From: Victivallales bacterium
GTDB taxonomy: Bacteria; Verrucomicrobiota; Lentisphaeria; Oligosphaerales; Oligosphaeraceae
Direction: 5' to 3'
Assembly (NCBI GenBank): GCA_017431185.1
Contig: JAFRLP010000120.1
Span: 1-13,354 of the forward strand
DNA length: 13,354 nt
Shown here: positions 7,064 to 13,354 of the stretch, one piece after another
How positions within the stretch are numbered: position 1 is the first letter of the stretch
Layout of the letters: every line of letters begins with the position of its first letter
Program-made: the position numbers and the translations under genes
Notes under the pieces: model-generated
Seen by the model: the letters and a program-made list of their open reading frames with translations, nothing else
Told to the model about the DNA's origin: nothing
The model's database searches: none

Positions 7064-7862
7064 TTCAGACAGAGACCCCAGAGCATTTCCGTGCGGCAGA
7101 TTGTTCACTCTCATTGAGTTGCTGGTCGTCATCGCCATCATCTCCGTGCTGGCGTCGATGCTCTTGCCGGCGCTGGCGAATGCGCGGCACAAGGCATTGC
7201 AGGTCAGTTGCCTGAACAAGCAGAAGCAACTCGATCTGGGAGTGATGCAGTACACGGATGAGTGGCTGTTCTTTCCCTGGTGCGAAAGCCGCTACATGGG
7301 AGAGTGGGCATGGTACATCGCCCCATATTTGGGAATCAGCGGGGCGGACGACATAGAGACGGTGGGGGCTGGCATCGTCAAGTCCAAGTTGTTTCGTTGC
7401 CCCGCCAATCCCAAGGCGAATCCCAGTACCCAATACACCCACAAGGCGCTGCCAGGGTCTGCTGGCGGTTTCAGTCTCACCTACAACCTGTTCCTGGGGG
7501 GCCAAAACATGCCTTCGGGAACCCTGAACGTCTCCTCGGCACAAATCAAATATCCGTCCAAACTGATTGTCACCCAGGACAGCAGTCTGCCCTATGGTGA
7601 GACACGCGGGTGGAACAGCAACCAGACCTGCTGGTATCTGAACTGGAGTGGGTGGAGCAATGCCTGGTATGCCCCGATTGGCCATGCCACCAAAATCCAT
7701 GGTGGCAAGTTGAACCTCAGCTTTGCCGATGGACACGGTGAACTTCGCAGCAAATACTCGCTTTGCCACTGGAACATCGTGGGCTGTGACCTGGTGAGGG
7801 TCGATGGCTCATCATTGACTGGCAACCCTAGCAGCACACCGTGCACAAACTGGTGGGATTAA
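7056..7862 (+). CDS. Prepilin-type N-terminal domain protein with H-x9-DG motif
   Basis: A 268-residue type II/IV pseudopilin-like protein. A short basic leader precedes [20 protein letters not shown] (17-36), the class III signal and N-terminal pilin helix, with Glu21 at the conserved +5 position. The residue before Phe17 is Leu rather than the usual Gly (a Gly is at 14), so processing by a canonical PilD peptidase is uncertain. Further on are CLNKQKQ after the helix, a Trp/Tyr-rich middle, and H215-x9-D225-G226, the processing-associated H-x9-DG motif. Eight cysteines are spread through the chain. Families like this are greatly expanded in Lentisphaerota and Planctomycetota, often beside glycan-degrading enzymes, but their function is unsettled. 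AGGAG (7042-7046) precedes the ATG, which lies within the last codons of the regulator gene, so translation is probably coupled. Confidence 0.9.
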   Translation: MHDSDRDPRAFPCGRLFTLIELLVVIAIISVLASMLLPALANARHKALQVSCLNKQKQLDLGVMQYTDEWLFFPWCESRYMGEWAWYIAPYLGISGADDIETVGAGIVKSKLFRCPANPKANPSTQYTHKALPGSAGGFSLTYNLFLGGQNMPSGTLNVSSAQIKYPSKLIVTQDSSLPYGETRGWNSNQTCWYLNWSGWSNAWYAPIGHATKIHGGKLNLSFADGHGELRSKYSLCHWNIVGCDLVRVDGSSLTGNPSSTPCTNWWD

Positions 7863-7883
7863 ACAGAGGAATCTTTCAAAAAT

Positions 7884-10760
7884 ATGAGAACTGTCAGCAC
7901 CGCCATGAGAAGAAGGTTTGGGATGATGTGTGCCTGGAAATTCGCTTGTCTGTTGATGGGACTGTTCGCCTGGTCTGTGATTTCATTGGCAGGTGAGGAG
8001 CCATGCGTGGCTCTGGTCAAGGATGGGGTGGCAAAGTCGGTCATTGTGCTGGAGACCGACAGTGTTTCGACACGTCGCGCCGGGGAGGAACTCCAGTCGA
8101 TGCTGGAGCGCCGAACGGGAGCGCACATTCCTCTGCTGGGGGCTGGGGAGTCAGCTCCCGACGGTGCGCTTCCGATATATCTGGGACTCTCTGACCGCAC
8201 CAGAAAACTTGGCGCGGACGACGGCAACCTGCCCTTTGACGGCTATTTCTTCAAGGCCACCCCTGAATGCGTGGTCATAGCAGGGAGAGACGCGCCGCAG
8301 ACCAATGAGGCCTACCACGGCCATACCCAGGTGGTCTGCAACTACAAACTCCATTACTATGCCTTTGGAGAGAAGGGAACGGTGAACGGGGTTTACAAAG
8401 TCCTGGAGAAATACGCCGGCAACCGCCATTACATGCCTGGAGAACTGGGGGACGTGGTTCCGCAATCCCCCGATTTCATCCTGCCTGTCACCCAGTATAT
8501 GGATTCCCCCGCCTTCCGGGAGCGCTATTTCTATGCCTGTCATTTCCGGGATGCCAGTCCGGACTTCCTTCGCTGGTACTATCGGCTCTGCGCCGGAGGA
8601 CAGAACAACTCCATCAATCACAGTTACCATAGGATGAGGGGCTTCAAGGAGACGCACCCTGAATATTTTGCGCTGATAGATGGACAGCGCGACTTCGGGC
8701 GGCTTTCGACTGCCAACAATTTCGGAAATCTCTGCCTGAGCAATCGCGGCGGCATCGAGGCCTTTGCCAAGAAGGCCCAGGAGTTCTTCGACAGGAATCC
8801 GGGCTACCAGATTTTTCCCGTCGTGCCTCAGGATGGGTTGTACCGCATCTGCGAATGTCCCGACTGCCGGAAACTCTATTCCCCGCATCTGGGGGCGACG
8901 GGCAAATTCTCCAACGCGGTGTTCCACCATGCCAGGGCAATCGCCGAAATCGTCGGAAAGACACATCCGGGAAAATGCATCGGAACGTTGGCGTATGCTT
9001 CCTACCGTGTGCCGCCGGAGTTTGACCTGCCGCCGAATCTGGCGGTGCGCGTCTGCTATGCGCGCCAGTCCCTGCGTGACCCGGAGAAAAAGAGACTCGT
9101 CGAGGAGGCCATCGCGGGATTCGCCGCCAAGAAGGTTCCGATTCTGGTGTGGACATACCCGCTGTTCAACCATAGGCCGCCGATGCGGGGCATCCCCGTG
9201 TTCTATCCGCACATCCTCCAGCAGAACATGAAATTCAACCGCGAGCATGGCGTCATCGGCGAATTCAGCGAAGCGTCGTACTATGCCGGCGGAGGAGACC
9301 AGGATGTCAAGCCCTCCCAGGTCGGCTTTCCCGGCTTCACGCATCTCAATGACTATGTTCGCTGCCAACTGCTGTGGAACCCCGATTTGGACATGGCGGA
9401 AATGCTTGAGGAGTACTATCGGCTGTTCTACGGGCCAGCGGCTTCCGCCATGCGCGACTTCTGGGAGACAGCCGAAAGCCTGTTCCTGCAAAGGGGGGAG
9501 GCCACGATGTACACCACTGAAGACCTTGACCTCTTCTCCGGGAAACTGGCCAGGGCGGTCGCTCTGACCGATGCGGAGTCCGTTTACGGTCGCCGGGTCA
9601 GGCTGATTCAGGACGAACTAGCCCCCTTCTTCCGCACGATGCGTCAGCTCCGCTCCAAAAGCAAGTTCCTTGGCGTGTCGCTGACCCGCGAGGAGATTCC
9701 CCTGGACTATGATCCGGACGGAGTGTGGCGGCATGCCTACGGGTGCCGCCTGACCTTCAAGAATGGCAGGACGGAAATCCCGGAGGAGGACGCCACCCGT
9801 CTCTATGCCATTGCCAACGCCAAGGGGCTGGCGCTGCACGTGGTCTGCGGCGAACCCAGCCTCGACCGCATGGTGGAACAGACCAGCAAGCGTGATGATG
9901 CTGAGAATGCCTGGCGAGACGATTGCCTCGAGCTGTTCCTCTCCACCGCCGACCGCAGGGTGAATAACCAGTATATCATCACTGTGGGCGGGCAGATTGT
10001 GGATGGACGGCGTGGCATTGACGTGAACGTCAGTGACTGGGCCTGGAACAGTGGCCTGACCATGAAGCAGAACCGTCTTCGGCAGAAGGGAAAAAGCAAG
10101 CACACGACCACCTTGCTTATCCCCTGGAGCGACTTGGACTGCACGTTGGACACCTTGCCCGCGCTGCTTTTCCAGCTTTTCCGCCGCCAGACCAAAGGCG
10201 ACCAGAAGAATGGAATCTACTATGTCGCCTTCCCGTCCATGGGGTACCACAACTACTCGCCCGAATATTTCGGCCCCGTGAAGTTTCTGGGACCGGACGA
10301 CCGCATGGAAAACGGCGATTTCGAGGAAGTCGGGAGCGACGGCCGCCTTGTCGCCTGGCATGGCGCGCAGTCGCTTTGCCAGGAAGATGCCGACAGAGGA
10401 CAGCAGTGTGTTCGTCTGGCTGGTGTCAAAGGCGGAAAAGACCAGATGCTGATTTCACGGCGCTATGCGGTGGAGCCAGACTGCGACTACTCCGTGACCT
10501 TGAGGCACACAGGGGACAGCATGTTCATCTACGCTCTCTTCTATGACAAGAACGGCGAACGGGTTGCAGACCCCGCACGGAGATTCTTCTGGACGCCGGC
10601 CATAGACCGATGGACAACCGTGGTCTGCCAAGGGCGGGTGCCTGCTGATGCCGCATCCTGCGCCATCGCACTCCGCAATTTCGACTCTCATGGATATGGC
10701 GGAGCCAAAGCGGACGCTGTGGAATTTCACGGCGGATTGCAGTACAGTCCGACAAAGTAG
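7884..10760 (+). CDS. Secreted DUF4838 protein with carbohydrate-binding-like C-terminal domains
   Basis: A 958-residue exported protein. A signal peptide is visible (basic n-region to K19, hydrophobic 20-34, likely cleavage near SLA-G at 36-37). Residues 40-190 resemble the N-terminal domain found ahead of GH20 and GH67 barrels (FGEKGTVNGVYKVLEKYAG, 161-179). Residues about 200-500 match DUF4838, with ETHPEYFALIDGQRD (256-270) and CECPDC (323-328). About 605-802 looks like a CBM9/DOMON-type sandwich (DDCLELFL, LLIPWSDL), and about 808-955 like a CBM4/9 module starting ENGDFEE. A role as a cell-surface or periplasmic glycan-active protein fits, but no activity is shown and the catalytic acids are not established; E460 and E463 are candidates only. 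The start may instead be the ATG at 7923, closely preceded by AGAAGG. It lies 21 nt after the prepilin-like gene. Confidence 0.85.
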   Translation: MRTVSTAMRRRFGMMCAWKFACLLMGLFAWSVISLAGEEPCVALVKDGVAKSVIVLETDSVSTRRAGEELQSMLERRTGAHIPLLGAGESAPDGALPIYLGLSDRTRKLGADDGNLPFDGYFFKATPECVVIAGRDAPQTNEAYHGHTQVVCNYKLHYYAFGEKGTVNGVYKVLEKYAGNRHYMPGELGDVVPQSPDFILPVTQYMDSPAFRERYFYACHFRDASPDFLRWYYRLCAGGQNNSINHSYHRMRGFKETHPEYFALIDGQRDFGRLSTANNFGNLCLSNRGGIEAFAKKAQEFFDRNPGYQIFPVVPQDGLYRICECPDCRKLYSPHLGATGKFSNAVFHHARAIAEIVGKTHPGKCIGTLAYASYRVPPEFDLPPNLAVRVCYARQSLRDPEKKRLVEEAIAGFAAKKVPILVWTYPLFNHRPPMRGIPVFYPHILQQNMKFNREHGVIGEFSEASYYAGGGDQDVKPSQVGFPGFTHLNDYVRCQLLWNPDLDMAEMLEEYYRLFYGPAASAMRDFWETAESLFLQRGEATMYTTEDLDLFSGKLARAVALTDAESVYGRRVRLIQDELAPFFRTMRQLRSKSKFLGVSLTREEIPLDYDPDGVWRHAYGCRLTFKNGRTEIPEEDATRLYAIANAKGLALHVVCGEPSLDRMVEQTSKRDDAENAWRDDCLELFLSTADRRVNNQYIITVGGQIVDGRRGIDVNVSDWAWNSGLTMKQNRLRQKGKSKHTTTLLIPWSDLDCTLDTLPALLFQLFRRQTKGDQKNGIYYVAFPSMGYHNYSPEYFGPVKFLGPDDRMENGDFEEVGSDGRLVAWHGAQSLCQEDADRGQQCVRLAGVKGGKDQMLISRRYAVEPDCDYSVTLRHTGDSMFIYALFYDKNGERVADPARRFFWTPAIDRWTTVVCQGRVPADAASCAIALRNFDSHGYGGAKADAVEFHGGLQYSPTK

Positions 10761-10778
10761 GGAAAAACAGAGGGGGCG

Positions 10779-10800
10779 TGGTTGCAATCCTCTGCAACCA
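10779..10800 (+). terminator. Perfect 8-bp dyad: weak terminator or operator
   Basis: TGGTTGCA (10779-10786) and TGCAACCA (10793-10800) form a perfect 8-bp stem with a 6-nt loop, 18 nt after the DUF4838 stop. It is followed by AATTAAATTT, not a run of T, so it is a poor intrinsic terminator. A possible promoter overlaps it: TTGCAA (10782-10787), 16 nt, TAAATT (10804-10809), each 4 of 6 to consensus. The dyad may therefore be an operator for the next gene. Confidence 0.4.
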
Positions 10801-10845
10801 AATTAAATTTAAGCATGGTTTCACGGATGAATTCAGGAGAGAACC

Positions 10846-11781
10846 ATGGTGATTCGCAAGAACTACGAAGAATTGAGTTCGGCGTTGCAGGTGCGCGCCC
10901 CCTTGTTGATGCTGGACAGTCTCGATTTGGACACTGACACGCGCAGTGCTGTCGGAGTCAAGGCTGTGTCTATGAATGAGAGCGTTTTCCAGGGGCATTT
11001 CCCTGGTGCGCCAGTCGTTCCAGGAGTGTTGCAGGTGGCGGGGATGGCTCAGGTCGCCCAGATGCTGTTTGAACAGTGTTTTCCAGGCGAGGGACAGCCC
11101 TGGCTGAAATCCCTGCGTCGGGTCAAGTTCCGTACACCAGTGCAACCCGCCATGATGCTGAAACTTTCCTGTGAGGTAGGTGCGGAAAATGCCGATGGCT
11201 CAGTGGAGTTCCTGGTCAAGAACACAGCCGAGGATGGAGCATTGTGTTCCAGTGGCACGGTCTGCCTGGCGCGTCGTCCAAAGGAGTTTTTCTGTCCTGC
11301 ACCCGCCACAGGCGAGTGCCCGTTTCAGGCGGAGTTGGCGACTGAACAGAAATATACCTCCATTCAGTTGATGGAGTACATTCCCCACCGTTATCCGTTC
11401 ATGCTGCTGGATTGCGCTTACGGGCTGAAGATGGCCTCCTCATACGGCGTGAAGAACGTGACGGGAGGTGACCCGCTGGTGTCCGCCTCTTCCCCTGCGT
11501 GTTATCCTGGCTATCTTCAGATTGAGGCGGGAGCGCAATTAGGGTGTGCCGCCATGCTGTCCCAGCCTGAGAACCAGGGCCTGCTGGGATTTTTCATGTC
11601 GATTGACGAGGCGGAATTTCTCCGTCCTGTCCAGCCTGGTGAACGTCTGGTCTTCCATGCCTGCTGTGAACCCAAGGGCCGCTTTGGCATTGCCAACGGC
11701 ATCTTTGCCGTGGGGAACGAGACCGTGACCACAGGGAGCATCAAATTCGCCCTTGTGCCCCGTGAGCAGGCGGAGAAATAG
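10846..11781 (+). CDS. Double hot-dog FabZ-like 3-hydroxyacyl-ACP dehydratase
   Basis: A 311-residue protein made of two tandem FabZ-type hot-dog domains (about 1-145 and 168-308), twice the usual FabZ length of about 150. FabZ removes water from 3-hydroxyacyl-ACP in fatty-acid synthesis in the cytoplasm. Domain 1 has the canonical FQGHFPG with His51, but Ala65 at the Glu position 14 residues on. Domain 2 has the canonical LMEYIPHRYPFMLLD entry (175-189) and Glu227 in LQIEAGAQ, but Ser213 where the His should be. In FabA/FabZ dimers His and the acid of one site come from different subunits, so His51 and Glu227 could form a single composite site. Whether it is active, and on which acyl chain, is unknown; non-enzymatic acyl binding is possible. 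AGGAG (10835-10839) stands 6 nt before the ATG. The nearest neighbours, DUF4838 and serS, give no pathway clue. Confidence 0.82.
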   Translation: MVIRKNYEELSSALQVRAPLLMLDSLDLDTDTRSAVGVKAVSMNESVFQGHFPGAPVVPGVLQVAGMAQVAQMLFEQCFPGEGQPWLKSLRRVKFRTPVQPAMMLKLSCEVGAENADGSVEFLVKNTAEDGALCSSGTVCLARRPKEFFCPAPATGECPFQAELATEQKYTSIQLMEYIPHRYPFMLLDCAYGLKMASSYGVKNVTGGDPLVSASSPACYPGYLQIEAGAQLGCAAMLSQPENQGLLGFFMSIDEAEFLRPVQPGERLVFHACCEPKGRFGIANGIFAVGNETVTTGSIKFALVPREQAEK

Positions 11782-11812
11782 TATCGGTGAACTGCCTTCG
11801 CCGGATTACCCA

Positions 11813-11853
11813 TTCCACTTGCACTGGTGGAAAAATCGGCGGGGTGGTATATA
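11813..11853 (+). promoter_or_regulatory. Candidate serS promoter (extended -10) with upstream dyad
   Basis: TG-G-TATATA (11845-11853) is an extended -10 element. No good -35 stands at 17 nt (TGGTGG at 11825-11830), as is tolerated with extended -10 sites. TTCCAC (11813-11818) and GTGGAA (11827-11832) are perfect inverted 6-mers around an 8-nt loop just where a -35 would be. The dyad is followed by AAAA rather than T, so it is not a terminator of the hot-dog gene. Start near 11860 would give a leader of about 75 nt. Confidence 0.35.
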
Positions 11854-11895
11854 TTAGGGAAGGTTTGTTTTCTTCATGCCTGTCCGTTGGCTTTT

Positions 11896-11913
11896 GGGCC
11901 ACTGACTGGCCAA
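11896..11913 (+). other. Hairpin in the serS leader
   Basis: GGCCA (11897-11901) and TGGCC (11907-11911) form a 5-bp stem with a CTGAC loop, extendable by two T-A pairs past a bulged G. It lies 20 nt before the serS ATG, just ahead of the weak AGAGAG binding site. No T-box or known riboswitch core is recognisable. Confidence 0.25.
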
Positions 11914-11933
11914 CCTTAGCAGAGAGTTCAGCA

Positions 11934-13187
11934 ATGATTGACATTCGCATTCTTCGTGAAAATCCTGAATTGGTCAAGAGCAACGCCAAACGGCGCGGAT
12001 GTGATTTGGACATTGACGCCCTGTACCAGCAGGACCAGCAGTTTCTGGCCGTCACCCGTGAAGTGGAGGATTTGCGGGCGGAGCGCAACCGCCTGAGCAA
12101 GGAGTGCCAGAAGAATCCCGAGGCGCGTGAGCAGGTCAAGAACTTGAAAGGCGTTCTGGCGGAGAAGGAGGCGCAGATGGAGACCCTGAAGGCCGCCGTC
12201 GATGAAAAACTCTCCTGGCTGCCGAATTTCCTGTCGGACGAATGTCCCGCAGGGGAGAGCGACGCCGACAACCAGCCAGTCCGGTTTGTGGGCGAAAAGC
12301 CTGAATTCGAGTTCAAGGCCCGTGACCATCAGGAACTTGGCGACATCCTGGGCATCATTGACACGCAGCGCGGCGCCAAGGTCGCCCAGTCGGGGTTCTA
12401 CTACTGGGTGGGACAGGGCGCCATTCTGACCCAGGCAATGTATTTCTGGGCGCAGAAAACACTGGTACAGCGTGGCTTCACGCTGATGATGTCCCCCGTG
12501 GCCGCCAAGGAGCGCACGCTGTTCGGCACAGGCTATCTGCCCTTCTTCAAAGACCAGATCTACGCCCTCCAGGACCAGGACCTGGCCCTCATCGGAACTG
12601 CGGAGCAAACGTTGGTGGGATACCATGCGGACGAGACGCTCGACGGAGGCACTCTCCCCCGCTGCTACGCCGCCTATACGCCATGCTTCCGCACCGAGGC
12701 CGGCTCCTACGGCAAGGAGTCCCGCGGCATCTTCCGTGTCCATCAGTTCCACAAGGTGGAGCAGATTGTCTTCTGCAAGCCCGAGGAGTCTCCCAAATAC
12801 CACGAGTTCTGCCTGGAAAACGAGGAGTTCCTTCTGCAGCAGCTGGGGATTCCGTATCGGGTGGTGAATGTGTGTGTCGGCGACATGGGGGCTCCTGGCT
12901 TCAAGAAGTACGACATCGAGGCCTGGTATCCTGGCTTTGGCTCCTATCGCGAGGTGACCTCCAACACCAACCTGACCGAATTCCAGTCGCGCCGTCTGAA
13001 TATCCGCTATAAGGATGCGGACGGCACGCGCGGCTACGTGCATACCATCTCCGCGACGGGATGCACCGACCGCTGCGTCTGCGCCATCCTGGAGAATTTC
13101 CAGCAGGCGGATGGCAGTGTGGTGGTGCCCGAGGTGCTGCGTCCCTACACTGGTTTTGACCGCATTGTCCCGCCCTCCAAGGCATAG
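11934..13187 (+). CDS. serS: Seryl-tRNA synthetase
   Basis: A 417-residue class II aminoacyl-tRNA synthetase that charges tRNA-Ser (and tRNA-Sec) with serine in the cytoplasm; E. coli SerRS is 430 residues. The N-terminus MIDIRILRENPELVK and the charged residues to about 95 form the long antiparallel coiled-coil arm that reads the tRNA-Ser extra arm. The core shows the serine-binding TAE (222-224), motif 2 FRTEAGSYGKESRG with Arg253 (252-265), and motif 3 with Arg380 before CAILENFQ. Motif 3 departs from the usual bacterial NGSGLAVGR: here it is SATGCTDR, one residue shorter, and the preceding SSCSN is TSNTN. The ATG at 11934 is chosen from homology; the frame is open to 11787, but those residues are not SerRS-like. 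The binding site is weak (AGAGAG). It is probably transcribed from its own promoter in the 152-nt gap. Confidence 0.95.
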   Translation: MIDIRILRENPELVKSNAKRRGCDLDIDALYQQDQQFLAVTREVEDLRAERNRLSKECQKNPEAREQVKNLKGVLAEKEAQMETLKAAVDEKLSWLPNFLSDECPAGESDADNQPVRFVGEKPEFEFKARDHQELGDILGIIDTQRGAKVAQSGFYYWVGQGAILTQAMYFWAQKTLVQRGFTLMMSPVAAKERTLFGTGYLPFFKDQIYALQDQDLALIGTAEQTLVGYHADETLDGGTLPRCYAAYTPCFRTEAGSYGKESRGIFRVHQFHKVEQIVFCKPEESPKYHEFCLENEEFLLQQLGIPYRVVNVCVGDMGAPGFKKYDIEAWYPGFGSYREVTSNTNLTEFQSRRLNIRYKDADGTRGYVHTISATGCTDRCVCAILENFQQADGSVVVPEVLRPYTGFDRIVPPSKA

Positions 13188-13205
13188 TTTGCTTCGCCTA
13201 GTGTC

Positions 13206-13354
13206 CCGTCCGAATTAATTCGATGGAATATTCCGCGCTCTTTCCGGCTCTTTTCGCATGAAGGCTTCTTTGCATAGGAAACTATGCGCAGTCGCCTTCG
13301 TGCGAAAACAACTCGAAAACATCTGCGGACTATCCTCACGAATTAATCGGACGG
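13206..13354. repeat. Nested imperfect palindrome, MITE-like element or structured RNA
   Basis: Three nested inverted pairs share a centre. The outer arms are 13206-13222 and 13339-13354 (CCGTCCG then AATTAATTCG; 16 pairs, one bulged A). The middle arms are 13251-13265 and 13294-13308 (TTTTCGCA and TGCGAAAA ends; 15 pairs including one G-U). The inner arms are GCATAG (13272-13277) and CTATGC (13282-13287) closing a GAAA tetraloop. Flanks between outer and middle arms also pair in part (GGAATATTCCGC with GCGGACTATCC). It begins 18 nt after the serS stop and its right arm ends at the last base of the window, so the boundary and any target duplication cannot be seen. No coding frame fits it. Confidence 0.7.

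Noticed and set aside
6185..7255. 356-residue open frame antisense to the GntR-type regulator
   Set aside because: Shadow frame; the + strand regulator has a proper promoter, binding site and both expected domains.
8151..9491. 446-residue open frame antisense to the DUF4838 gene
   Set aside because: No recognisable motif, and it lies wholly within a gene with clear family landmarks.
11787..11933. N-terminal extension of SerRS
   Set aside because: SerRS proteins start MIDIRxLRENP; the preceding in-frame residues are not homologous and include the likely promoter and leader.
1..13354. CRISPR array, tRNA or rRNA gene, integrase or attachment site
   Set aside because: No regularly spaced direct repeats, cloverleaf, rRNA segment or recombinase gene was seen on either strand.

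Overview
The window most resembles a gut-type or aquatic member of the PVC superphylum, probably Lentisphaerota (Victivallales-like). This is inferred from gene content, not from a marker tree: a prepilin-type protein with a C-terminal H-x9-DG motif sits in an operon between a GntR/LacI chimeric regulator and a large secreted DUF4838 protein, an arrangement common in polysaccharide-degrading Lentisphaerota. The coding DNA is GC-rich.

Layout. Positions 2-304 hold the 3' end of an unrecognised + strand gene. Positions 498-5656 (minus strand) are a tight three-gene efflux operon, transcribed right to left: ABC half-transporter (3881-5656), second ABC half-transporter (1859-3874, 6 nt downstream) and MATE transporter (498-1850, 8 nt downstream). 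The two ABC proteins carry complementary losses in their ATP sites, the hallmark of an obligate heterodimer with one degenerate and one consensus site. A divergent control region (about 5800-6007) has a near-consensus promoter on each strand.

Positions 6008-10760 (+) form a second operon: GntR/LacI-type regulator, prepilin-like protein (8 nt overlap) and secreted DUF4838 protein with C-terminal carbohydrate-binding-like domains (21 nt gap). This looks like a sugar-responsive glycan-processing unit.

Positions 10846-11781 encode a double hot-dog protein of the FabZ type. The first hot-dog keeps the catalytic His and lacks the Glu; the second keeps the Glu and lacks the His. Because FabA/FabZ sites take these residues from opposite subunits, the protein could build one complete composite site per chain. 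This is the most unusual gene here. Positions 11934-13187 encode seryl-tRNA synthetase with a divergent motif 3.

The last 149 bases (13206-13354) form a nested, nearly full-length imperfect palindrome with a GAAA tetraloop at its centre. It is a candidate MITE-like repeat or a structured RNA in the serS 3' region, and it touches the window edge.
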